Source: Brachyhypopomus gauderio (taxonomy: Eukaryota; Chordata; Actinopteri; Gymnotiformes; Hypopomidae). From it: 64,000 nt of DNA. Numbering within the stretch: the stretch's first letter is position 1; each line of letters begins with the position of its first letter. A model generated the notes under the pieces. That model was not told the origin of the DNA. It saw only the letters and a list, made by a program, of their open reading frames with translations, and searched no databases. The stretch spans positions 359,790-423,789 of the forward strand of contig NW_027506907.1 of NCBI RefSeq assembly GCF_052324685.1, in the 5' to 3' direction. Position numbers and translations under genes: made by a program. Below, piece by piece: positions 34,901 to 41,998 of the stretch.

Positions 34901-37900
34901 AGAACTGTTTTGTTTGTCTGCCAGCCTCTTCTGAATATCTTTAAACTTCTGATTGTCACTGTGTGACTCAATATAAGAACTAAAGGCTGGCCATTGATTC
35001 AAAAGATGGTCCAAAACTTTCCCCAAGGACAGCCAACGTGTGGGGCAGTGTTTTTATACTCTCTGCTGAGCTATGTTACAGAAGTCCTGAAACTGCTTCA
35101 GTTCCTCTCTTCTTTTTGAGCTTTTTTCGAATTAGCAATGCTTCAGGTGACATTGAGAGCTCTTTAGCAGCAGTTTTGGCACATATGTTCACCAAGTGAC
35201 TTGGACAGCCAACACTGTATATGTGAGGGGCCTGTGCTTTCACTCTTGATAAGACCGAGTTGTTCTTACCAATCATGACATTGCAGTTGTCACTGCTGAA
35301 TCCTACGCAATTGGACCATTCAAGGCCTTTGTCCTGCATGGATGATTCAATGCAGTTGAAGATGTTCTCAGCTTTGGCATCATTACACACTGGCATATCT
35401 ACAAATCCAACTGTCACCATATCCTGTGTTTCACTGTAGTACCTGACTAAAATGGCACACTCCTTTTCACACATGATGTCATTGCTTTCATCAACCATAA
35501 TACTGTATGGCCTTTTTTCTGTGTGAAGTAACTTGTACACATCCTCTGAACATTCAGGATCCAGTGCCAGATTCATCATTGCTGCTGTCTTTGTGGAAGA
35601 GCAGGCATAATTCCTTGCTATTTCTGAGTCTGGGAACATTCCTAAATAACCTGCCTGTGTGCCTGCACACATTAACCCATCTGTGCAGTTAGAACGAACA
35701 CACACACACAGAGACTCCCGCAGCTTCAGGGAGACTTGGAATGTCTGCGTCCTGTCCCGGGCACACTTGATTCTGTTACACCAGATTCTGTGACCGTCGA
35801 CCCTTAGCAAAAAGTAGTATACTTAAAGTTCATTTTATTAAGTATACTTCAGTATAAGTATAAGTATAGCAAGTATACTACAGACCATATACTTTAAGTG
35901 TACCAATTTTATACTTTTTCGGACTAAATTGAAACATTTCTAGTTTATAAAAGTGCACTTTATAGTATAAAATTAGTATACTCATCTATATGCTATCAAT
36001 GTACTTGGTATACACTTATCACTATACTGCCATTGTACTAGTTATACTTTTAGACTAATTTTATTGTATACTTTAAGTATACTGTTATTTCACTAGTTTA
36101 CTTTAAGTTTGCTTGGCATATTACTAGTAGCTTACTTTTTATGTACTTGAAATATACTCCTTAAAGTATTCTTAAAGTTTACTGTATATACACAAGAGTG
36201 TGATGCATTTACAAAATCACAAGACAGAATTGAAAACAAGTTCGATATATTTTCAAACATTTCAAAAACAAATACATATGAAATAAAGTCCTTCCTTACT
36301 GGAGAAAATGAAAGGAAAAAGTGCACATTTGCATGTAAAAAAATATAAACATAATGATCTCTCCAAGATCAAGTCCTTGTTTGTAAAAAGTGGTAATGTA
36401 ACGCTGGAGTGCGAGATAAGGATGAGGCACGAAGTCCTATCTTGCGATACAAACGGCACTTTATTTAACACATGAAAAGCGCAGACAGCGCACGTGAAAC
36501 ACTTTTACATGTAAACATTCATACATAAAAATACATGTTAGACTTCTGTTTATACTTTTAAGTATAAGCTAAGTATACTTCACTATACTATTCTTAAGTA
36601 TCTAAAATATAGTTTATAAAAAGTCACCTTCAAGTATACTTCCTCAGTTTTAGTAAAAAATAAGTATACTCATAGTCAGTGTTGGGAACGTTACTTTAAA
36701 AAAGTACTCACTACTTGTTCAAAAAAGTAACTGAGTTAGTAACTGAATTACTCTATAATAAAAGTAACTCGTTACCAGGGAAAGTAACTATTTTGTAGTA
36801 ACCAATTTTAATGTTGCATCCAGGTTTGAAAAGTGCTGGAATTTAGGCTAAAGTGAGGGCAGCGTGTAGAATGTAGACAGCGTGACTGTCAGTACGCAAC
36901 ACCCCCCCCCCCCCCCAAATTTTATTTGTTGATAGTGGCACACACACACACTTATTGACTAGAAATGTTAAAGTTGGCACTCCATGTCTCAAGGGTTGCC
37001 GACCCCTGATATATAGGGTGTGTTTTTTGTTTGTTTATTTATGTATTCTTTACAGCTTTTACAATTCTCTTTTCTTTAACAGTATCATTTACTCTTATCA
37101 TTTCATTTAAGAATATAATTTTCATTTAAGAGTATCATTTGCTCTTAAAGATGCACCGTGCACTTTGGGACCTACTGTCATTCACTGATACGTCATTACA
37201 TTTATTATTTTATTATTATATTATTTTTCTTTTTTACTTATTTTCGGTGAATATTTCATGAATATGAGACTTGATCGACAACCCGTGCTCTACTTCATGA
37301 CTCTTATTTTGCTTTTCTGTAGTTCTTCATTATTGTCCTCATCATCTTCATCGCTGAGGTGGCTGGGGCCATCGTTGTCCTGGTGTTTCAGCCCTTGGTA
37401 AGATCAAAAACTCAAAAGAAGCAATAAAAAACCCTAAAAGTCCACTTCTACTGACTCTGGCCTGAGTCACTTGGCATTCTCTCCTCGTTATTTCTTTCTC
37501 CCTGAACAATGAGCAACGCGCGCCTTCTAGTGGTTGGAGGCACAAACTAAAGGTAAACATAAAGACGACTCAGACGTCAAACCGCTCTCTCCGTCTCTTT
37601 CTCAGGCAAAGGAACTGCTGATGACAGTTAACGAGAAATTTGTTGAGAGCATTAGGAAAGACTATGGACGAGATGAAGGATTCACAAAGCTGATGAATGC
37701 AACTATGACTCAGGTACAAAATCTAATCTAATCTAATATACAAACAAGTTCCTGGTGTTATTCAAATGAATAAGTGTAGGTGCTTGTGTCCTTTTAGCTG
37801 AAGTGCTGTGGATATAACAACTACACCGACTTCACTGGATCTCCTTTTGAAACACGCAACAACAAATACCCAGAGACCTGCTGCAACAATCTCACAACAT

Positions 37901-38239
37901 GCACTCCGTCTGTAGCAGAGTCATCGTCGAAGGTCATAAACTCAGTCTTAATATCTGATTACAGTCTGATCTTAAGTATAAGTATGTTTGAGAATTCGAT
38001 GATGAGTTTAATGATATTGATTTGGGTTGGAAATATGAAATATGTATATGTAGGTAGTGAATAATTGCATTGAAATACACAAAGTTTACAAAAAATCAGG
38101 ACTTAGACCATGAATGACCTCTGTCTGAAACATCCTGTTTCTCTGAAACCTGTAAACATTTTTTAAATTGCCTTAACTACAGTATATTACAGTTACACCT
38201 TGAAATCTTATTTTGGACATCTGGCATCTAATACTCCAA

Positions 38240-38306
<67 letters not shown>

Positions 38307-38780
38307 CTTCGTGCATTAGATGCCAGAATGAAACTGAACTTTATAAATAATACAAAAATAATCTGTAAATGTTTTTTAAGCCAAGCTCATATAGTCTGTT
38401 TTGTGACCTATTGTGTTCTCCTCTACACAGCCGGGCTGTTTTAGCGCTGTGGTGAAGTTCATAGAAGACAACACTACCCTTACACGGGGCGTTGCCCTTG
38501 GCATTGCTGCCCTAGAGGTATCAGACCTGAAAATCATCACTGGAGTCTGGAACTGTTTGTTACAATTAAGATCTTCAAGATACAAAGTATCATTAAAATA
38601 AAAAATTTGAATAAAACAAATGTAAATACATTTAGGGCTCAAATTCAGCACCTCACTTGAAACTGTTGAAACTGGCTTTCTAATTCTAATTCTAATTCTT
38701 GCCTTTTGATTTGTCTCGTTATTTCTTAGATTGCTGCAATGGTCGTCTCCATGGTCCTGTATAACAACATTGGCAAATAA
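16909..38780 (+). CDS. tspan1: Tetraspanin-1-like protein (joined exons), 242 aa
   Basis: Joined coding exons 16909-16965, 32794-33009, 37323-37397, 37606-37713, 37798-37932, 38431-38517 and 38730-38780. All have GT/AG borders and phase 0. The 242-residue product matches tetraspanin family length and resembles TSPAN1. It has four transmembrane helices (about residues 10-35, 55-80, 92-116, 208-235) and a large extracellular loop with KCCGYNNYTDF, ETCC, a single Cys, and PGCF, giving six cysteines. Several N-glycosylation sequons (NATM, NYTD, NLTT) lie in the loop. Tetraspanins organise membrane microdomains with integrins and other partners. The gene spans more than 20 kb because introns 1-3 are filled with transposons. 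The next gene downstream is a tandem paralogue. No disabling change was seen. Confidence 0.92.
17379..17817 (-). mobile_element. Solo LTR, reverse orientation
   Basis: Bounded TG...CA in either reading (TGGTAGAGCC at left, CGCATCA at right) and sitting in a TG-repeat that makes the TSD ambiguous. On the minus strand it has AATAAA (tttatt at 17461) and a TATA-like stretch. No internal coding region. Family not identified. Confidence 0.55.
18224..18972 (+). repeat. BEL/Pao 5' LTR (749 bp)
   Basis: Begins TGTAGAAAAGGCTATGG, ends CTCCCCTACA. Aligns with 25181-25536 plus 32386-32722. Directly followed by tggtccttcgagctgg, a plausible primer-binding site starting TGG. Confidence 0.88.
19014..19289 (+). 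pseudogene. BEL/Pao Gag N-terminal fragment
   Basis: ATG shortly after the 5' LTR opens a 91-residue frame. It includes PAARPRRQTHPPLHYEDYEV, the proline/arginine-rich start typical of fish BEL Gag proteins, then a Ser/Arg-rich stretch and a short helical segment (KLEEVQHERRVLDHM). It stops prematurely at 19289, and a hAT fragment begins at 19417. Confidence 0.75.
19417..20411 (+). mobile_element. hAT fragment(s) with BED zinc-finger remnant
   Basis: Starts TAGGCTTGTCCCGATC with the GATCGGATCGG-rich end of a common fish hAT family. From about 19745 it encodes a degenerate BED zinc finger (MSVVWDYFTL, then CSICHSKVKCGGKAV and NLIKHLAKYHH in shifted frames), the DNA-binding N-terminus of hAT transposases. 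The catalytic part is absent. At 20245 a second hAT-like end (CAGGGTTGCCCATTACG) appears. The right boundary is uncertain. Confidence 0.6.
20412..20468 (+). repeat. 57-bp Tc1 transposase fragment duplicated from the nearby Tc1
   Basis: Almost identical to about 22199-22255, coding for LPKNTAMNKEWYQNVLRE, the stretch before the second catalytic block. It stands alone between the hAT fragment and the Gag remnant. How it got there is not clear. Confidence 0.75.
20469..20777 (+). pseudogene. BEL/Pao Gag, later fragment
   Basis: Open frame of about 100 codons, rich in Pro, Ser and Thr (APPVSLTTRPTYLSNSHG), in the same orientation as the upstream Gag fragment. I assign it to BEL Gag by position and composition. 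No zinc knuckle is present, and it is cut by the Tc1 insertion. Confidence 0.5.
21035..21704 (-). mobile_element. LTR-like insertion in the Tc1 element
   Basis: 670 bp flanked by the 5-bp direct repeat GCATG (21030-21034 and 21705-21709) interrupting the Tc1 transposase frame. The minus strand has an AATAAA-like signal near its 3' end, so a solo LTR in reverse is likely. Two tgttacaaacgcacaaggcg phrases (21183 and 21244) form an internal repeat. Family not identified. Confidence 0.65.
22329..22836 (-). mobile_element. LINE 3' UTR fragment (L2/Maui-like)
   Basis: Begins with atccattttatttatatagc and continues with the ggaaggtcattccacaatttt and accatgaagagatttaaa phrases known from the 3' ends of abundant fish LINEs read in reverse. 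It cuts the Tc1 transposase between its second and third catalytic blocks. No coding sequence. Confidence 0.65.
23655..25130 (+). pseudogene. BEL/Pao pol: RNase H end, integrase and C-terminal domain
   Basis: Broken frames in order: AVSQADPELNQYNTWRELLQ and KDGCASAEDYRHAEM (linker after RNase H); LIRVDGRLRRSEDL and CSHWILRGRETVRRF with CADCSR (the H2C2-type zinc-binding region); then the integrase core, with Asp in STGIDCFGPLEV and YSDQGPNFKAG, stopping at HFGGA just where the catalytic Glu block should start; then a DUF5641-like tail (LSQWRWKHAQVLTDHFW, PRAMWPIGRIVKVHPSPDG). At least three frame breaks. The reverse transcriptase is missing. Inactive. Confidence 0.85.
25181..25536 (+). repeat. 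BEL/Pao 3' LTR, left part
   Basis: Aligns with the 5' LTR from TATAGTAAAGG (TG mutated to TA) to ATCAGTGATTT, with a small deletion near 25524. The remainder resumes at 32386 after a 6.8-kb insertion. Confidence 0.85.
25550..26430 (+). pseudogene. PIF-Harbinger remnant with Myb/SANT-like ORF
   Basis: Left end GGGGGGTATTCCATGAAGC is the same terminal-repeat type as the Harbinger at 5624. Downstream frames contain LYEEYKDITKKGN and, after a gap, TGGGPPVAALTPAEDLALEQN, matching the DNA-binding Myb/SANT-like accessory protein encoded by these transposons. The element is truncated on the right by a LINE 3' end at about 26434. Confidence 0.55.
26434..27182 (-). pseudogene. LINE reverse transcriptase, C-terminal part and 3' tail
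   Basis: 3' tail of the LINE, attgaattgaattgaatcac, at the left edge, then the C-terminal part of a Rex1/L2-group reverse transcriptase: EFIDWCERSYLVMNVSKTKE, followed by STYKYLGTILDDKL and later thumb-like sequence. The N-terminal part of the same protein lies at 30002-30650, separated by hAT copy B. The junction sequences fit if the hAT and one 8-bp duplication are removed. Confidence 0.82.
27823..28899. mobile_element. hAT-like element inside copy B
   Basis: Left CAGGGATGTCAAAGTC; right end GACTTTGACATATGTG (inverted CACATATGTCAAAGTC), with flanks GTTTAAAC (27815-27822) and GTTTAGAC (28900-28907), an 8-bp duplication with one mismatch. GC-rich ends (gcgggccggatctggctcgcgggcc). The interior shares sequence with the 5' part of copies A and B, giving a large inverted repeat with 28990-29460. 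Confidence 0.8.
29264..29372. mobile_element. 109-bp hairpin MITE
   Basis: Near-perfect palindrome: GGGGTGGGTTTCCCGAAAC to the centre gtacgtttcatac and back to its complement. Arms of about 50 bp with a few mismatches. The corresponding site in the second copy at 28381-28430 lacks it. Ends resemble PIF-Harbinger/ISL2EU MITEs. Confidence 0.8.
30002..30650 (-). pseudogene. LINE reverse transcriptase, N-terminal part
   Basis: Frame with DPLQFAYRPGRGVDHSKL, ILFVDFSSAFNTLQP (RT motif with Asp), GSPQGCILSPLLFILYTD and KFADDTVLLSLL (the catalytic FADD box). A good match to Rex1/L2-group LINE reverse transcriptases that copy RNA into DNA at the insertion site. It is interrupted at 30002 by hAT copy B and truncated at about 30650. 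Together with 26434-27182 it accounts for most of one RT domain. Confidence 0.85.
30651..31213. other. Unassigned AT-rich stretch
   Basis: No coding, terminal repeats or RNA gene seen. Confidence 0.5.
31214..31940 (-). pseudogene. Diverged relative of the 454-aa LTR-element protein
   Basis: On the minus strand, just inside the LTR at 31961, a frame opens MAGYTAARKKGKKAKRRR and continues with EMQQDPVCARLL, both matching the protein at 13021 (MPGYTTRPKRGKKPSKRR; AMQQDPLCAVML). After a frameshift near 31630, further coding continues with acidic Ser/Pro sequence and repeated STVYYGEG or STVYYREGE motifs preceded by PPSVCS. The frame ends at 31214, without the 9-residue repeat or 3' LTR. Broken and truncated. 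Confidence 0.8.
31961..32301 (-). repeat. LTR of the diverged retroelement
   Basis: 341 bp, TGTCACGGTC...CGTTACA on the minus strand. It shares the cacctgtg, tatttaatgtgcgttcgcgcagtgtcttgtg and terminal CCGTTACA phrases with the LTRs at 12657 and 14528, and the same gacgagccg just inside, but is clearly diverged elsewhere. No second LTR. Confidence 0.85.
32386..32722 (+). repeat. BEL/Pao 3' LTR, right part
   Basis: Nearly identical to 18640-18972 of the 5' LTR, ending CTCCCCTACA. Completes the LTR begun at 25181. Confidence 0.88.
32794..33009 (+). CDS. tspan1: tspan1-like exon 3
   Basis: Acceptor gcgctgtag, donor gtgagt. 72 codons: the rest of TM1 (LAGAAILAVGIWVMV), the small extracellular loop, TM2 (NVGYLLIAIGAVLAPMGFLG) and the CCGAVTES cytosolic turn typical of tetraspanins, then the start of TM3. 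Located 71 bp after the BEL element and 43 bp before a MITE. Confidence 0.93.
33053..33400. mobile_element. hAT MITE beside a splice donor
   Basis: Ends TAGGGTTGCCACCT / AGGTGGCAACCCTA; 8-bp flanks gctcgttg and gctccttg (one mismatch). The interior has G-runs and repeated accgggacag units. It starts 43 bp after the exon 3 donor. Confidence 0.88.
34425..34676 (+). pseudogene. hAT transposase N-terminus (BED-like zinc finger)
   Basis: MTEPPVKKTKRGHFNPG at the start, then, in a shifted frame, SIKKHFETKHDKTYKDPAER, the C-x-x-C/H-x-H finger region of ZBED-type hAT transposases. The frame breaks near 34490, and at 34677 a new hAT-type end (TAGGGTGACTAAACATCC) interrupts it. Confidence 0.65.
34780..35810 (-). 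pseudogene. hAT transposase remnant, catalytic region
   Basis: Minus-strand frames with PYSIMVDESNDIMCEKECAI (first catalytic Asp region), GLEWSNCVGFSSDNCNVMIG (second Asp), HIYSVGCPSHLVNICAK, and, after a frameshift near 35060, LLNQWPAFSSYIESHSDNQ. This matches the hAT family of ZNF862/KIAA1586-like proteins. C-terminal dimerisation sequence is missing. Probably belongs to an element starting at 34677. Confidence 0.75.
35806..36677. repeat. AGTATACTT-rich repeat
   Basis: Dense recurrences of AGTATACTT and its near-palindromic variants, especially at both ends (35815-35880 and 36550-36675), with related inverted sequence. It resembles a fish MITE. An LTR-like fragment lies inside at about 36395-36520. 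Confidence 0.6.
36678..36800 (+). mobile_element. hAT end fragment (CAGTGTTGGGAACGTTAC)
   Basis: Terminal sequence of the same family as 54765-55586 (compare its right end, inverted). No partner end in this position. A related AAGTTACTT-rich stretch lies at 39850-39960. Confidence 0.65.
37323..37397 (+). CDS. tspan1: tspan1-like exon 4
   Basis: Acceptor ttctgtag, donor gtaaga, 25 codons: TM3 (FFIIVLIIFIAEVAGAIVVL). Phase 0 on both sides. Confidence 0.92.
37606..37713 (+). CDS. tspan1: tspan1-like exon 5
   Basis: Acceptor tttctcag, donor gtacaa, 36 codons: first half of the large extracellular loop (ESIRKDYGRDEG), with an NATM sequon. Confidence 0.9.
37798..37932 (+). CDS. tspan1: tspan1-like exon 6
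   Basis: Acceptor ccttttag, weaker donor gtcata, 45 codons: the CCG motif (LKCCGYNNYTDF) and ETCC pair of the large extracellular loop. Confidence 0.9.
38243..38301. repeat. (GT)n microsatellite
   Basis: About 58 bp of GT dinucleotides in intron 6 of the tspan1-like gene. Confidence 0.95.
38431..38517 (+). CDS. tspan1: tspan1-like exon 7
   Basis: Acceptor ctacacag, donor gtatca, 29 codons: PGCF, last cysteine of the loop, and the start of TM4 (GVALGIAALE). Two codons shorter than in the paralogue. Confidence 0.9.
38730..38780 (+). CDS. tspan1: tspan1-like exon 8 (terminal)
   Basis: Acceptor tttcttag; 16 codons and TAA. End of TM4 and a short cytosolic tail (YNNIGK). No canonical AATAAA was seen close downstream. 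Confidence 0.88.
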   Translation: MAAMVVSMVLYNNIGK

Positions 38781-40242
38781 CTTCACAGCTGGAATCACAG
38801 CATATAATCCACACACACCACACACCTAGCCCCCCAAGCCAGTCACTGAAAGTTTTTATTTTACACAAACATGCCAAACAAGCTAACAATTATTGGGAGC
38901 TACTGAGAACCAGTCATCCCATTGTCATTAATAGAGCAGCGATAGATGCATATTAATTGTCCTCAGTAAGGAATTGATGGGTAACATTGGGACTGCTAGC
39001 AGTGCCATCCATGCTCAGCCCGTCCCTCCTGAGTTCTACCTTCACTCCACAAACATAATCTTTACGTGAAGACCTTCATCTCACTTCCTCCAGCAGAACG
39101 CTGTGTTGTCTTTATCTGCAAGGCATTACACACGCAATCACCAGCGTTCCACCACGGTCTTCCGGTTTGTTAGAGACACTGGGTGTAGGTTTTGTCTGGA
39201 AGTGCAAATAGATCAGCCACACGTTGACACATAATGGCTTAGTAGGTCAACAAAGCTGCAGAAGGTTTATACATGAAATACATGAAGAAGAAAAAAGTGT
39301 TACAGTGTTGAACTTCAGGGTTCAGGAGTTGGAGTAGTACTTGTCTAACTCATGTCTTTATATGCATATAAATTTATTCTAGATATTTTTGCATTGTTTT
39401 ATGGCATTATTGTAATTAAATGTTTCTGTGTAAAGCTAAATAACCAGGTTGTCAGATTTGTTGTGTGACATAGCACACATAGTTTGCAATCACATGGGGG
39501 ACTGGGGAGGGGGGGGGGGGGTGCTTGTTGTCTCCCAGGGGCCCATGTCACAGGGTGTCCACAGTGACTGGACCCATGGAGCAGGATCCAGCACATAGCT
39601 GGTAGGCAGAGCATTCATGTAATGGCATAACCAAGTGACTGCAGGAACATTTATACCAAGTATGGGCTGGAAAAAACAGAGGGCGAGTTTGAATTCTATA
39701 TGTGCACTGGAGTCCATAAGATCCTATTACATCACTGGTTGTTGTACATTTGGACTTGGGTGGTCCTGCATACTAAACTGCTATACTATCGTTGTTTGCC
39801 ACATACTAGATAAAATGACATCTGAAATGACCAATGATGGCTTAGTTACCTTGAAAATGTAATCTGATTTCTGATTACTCCTTTAAAAAGTAAGTTAGTT
39901 ACTTTGCTGATTAAAAGTAAGTTAGTAAGTAATTACAAGTTACTTCATTTGTTAAAAAAGGATAAAGGAGCTTGGAGCGGAATTTTAAAGTTGCATTTCC
40001 AGTGCTCTACAATGCGCCATGACAGCCTGGCAGCGGTGTGACGATGGTTTATAAATTTTTTACATATGACCCCAAAGAGAGGGCACTCGTGCATGGCCAA
40101 ACAACCCTGAGAGATCAGGACCTATTTGCTTGTGTATTATTTTATACACTAAGATCATGTACGCGCCAGTAGTATATTTAGTACAACCCCAGCCTGTTCA
40201 GCCACTCACCATATGGTAGACCCCTCAGCTCTGGAATCATAC
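38781..40242. other. 3' flank of tspan1, no gene
   Basis: Includes the probable 3' UTR, a G-run at 39508-39520 and the AAGTTAGT-rich hAT-like fragment at 39850-39960. No further coding recognised. Confidence 0.5.
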
Positions 40243-41020
40243 GTAAGCCAACATGTTAAACTCTCTCCAACGTGAGCATATGCTTCTGCAGACATGGTGG
40301 ATTTGTCTGCACACGGTACTCCAAATGCGGCCTAACAAATGCTGTGAAGGCTGTGGAGAACATTGGTGCTGTCAGCTCCCCAAATGCTCTCCTGACCATC
40401 CACAGCACCCTCATTACCTTGGAGGCTGCCTTCTGCCATTGATCGCTAGCTTTAAAGTCTCCCGTGATTTTAAACCCGGGACTTGTAGACTAACTCTCAG
40501 CAGTCTTACTCCCCCCAAACAGACTTCTGGCTGGGCCTCCTGATTACCTATACGCAGTACAGAGCACTTGTTGTGGTTGATTGGCAGTTGCCAAATCTCA
40601 CTCCAGGTCCACAGTTCCCTCAGGAATGAGTTAAGAGTCTCAGCAATGTTGTCTGCAGACCATGTTTTAAGGTTGTCAGTGAATAGTAGGCACTGTGCAT
40701 TTATGATTACAGGCAGGTCATTTACAAACAGGGAGAACAGGAGAGGTCCCAGGACTGACCCTTGAGGGACCCCACTCCTGACCTTCTTCCTGTCAGAGAC
40801 AGCACTGCCTACACGCACCCAATGTTCACAATCTTCTAAGAAAGCTTGCATCCAACCCAATACCTTCCCTGCAAAGCCAAAAGTTTGAGCATTAGTAGCA
40901 GTCGCTGATGTGGCACCTTAGCAAATGCCTTCCTAAAGTCTATAAATGCCACATCCACAAACTTCCCTTGCTCAACTTCGTCTGCCCAAGCTTCCTTGGC
41001 CATGAATAGATTTCCACTAT
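40243..41020 (-). pseudogene. LINE reverse transcriptase fragment
   Basis: Minus-strand frames with VAFIDFRKAFAKVPH (RT motif A, frame-shifted from the rest), SGVPQGSVLGPLLFSLFVND (motif B) and LLFTDNLKTWS, the degenerated catalytic box (TD in place of DD). Continues to WQLPINHNKCSVLRIG. This is a non-LTR element of the Jockey/I-like groups. It lies between the two tetraspanin genes. Confidence 0.8.
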
Positions 41021-41453
41021 TATTTGCAAGTAAATTCTTAAAAAATCAGACAATGTGATTTATATAATAAAATCACAATATATATAATATAATATATATA
41101 ATATACATATAACATCAACAAAACCACAAGTGCTTTCAGTCATCACTGTGCACAACAGTGTTCAGGGTGTGAGAGTGTGAGAAACTCCCTGTTAAAATTG
41201 ACTAACAGCATCTGTACTCCGCACCGTGTTAGCATTGCAGGCAGGTCTTCAGGAATAGCTGAGGCAAACGGAGACCGTGGCCTGAGGCAGTGCCTCCCTG
41301 TGACTTTATGTCGATCCTTTACCAGCTCTGTGTTCGTGTGGCTGGGAGTCGGTTAGTAACGTTACGCTGCCTTTCTTTAGTTCTTTGTCGTGTGCACTTT
41401 GTGTTCCGTTTTGTGCTATCTGCATCTTTTCTTTTTGCACTTTCTCTGCCAAA

Positions 41454-41510
41454 ATGTACTGCTTTATGACCGTGAGAATAATTCTGTGGGTCTTCAGCGC
41501 CGTGATCTGC
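41454..41510 (+). CDS. Second tetraspanin, first coding exon
   Basis: ATG in gccaaaATG, donor gtaagt; 19 codons starting MYCFMTVR, the N-terminus and start of TM1. Confidence 0.85.
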
Positions 41511-41946
41511 GTAAGTGTTTTTTAATCACTTCAAAAATAACAGCTTTTAGATTTATTTGTTGATTTGTCCAGTTGTGGTCTAGACAGTTTTATTCCATCC
41601 TCTGGGATCATGCCATTCTAGTATTGATAATCTGTGCAGAGAAAACATTGATATTAAGTAGACTCTTTCAGGAGAGCTCATTTAGAATCAAGCATTTACT
41701 CTTGTACTCTTTGTAAGTCGCTCTGGATTAGAGTGTCTGCTAAATGCCGTAAATGTAATGTAAATGTAAATGTATTCTGTGAATAATTGAATAATTCAGG
41801 GAGTTATTGAACTGGACAAACAGGACGAATATTGGTGGATGCAGCTGTTGGTCCCTGTGCATCACATTTTAGTCTTGAAAGCCACATGCTGCTTGTAAAT
41901 GTTGTGGTCAGAGTGTGAAGGCTGCGGAGGGTGGAGTTCAAGTGAA

Positions 41947-41998
<52 letters not shown>

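Larger units (their letters stand above)
33516..37008. mobile_element. hAT element filling intron 3
   Basis: Ends CAGGGGTCGGCAACC / GGTTGCCGACCCCTG. Flanks ggctatag and atatatag agree at six of eight positions. It contains an N-terminal BED-domain remnant at 34425-34676 on the plus strand and a hAT transposase remnant on the minus strand, so at least one further element is nested in it. Confidence 0.8.
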
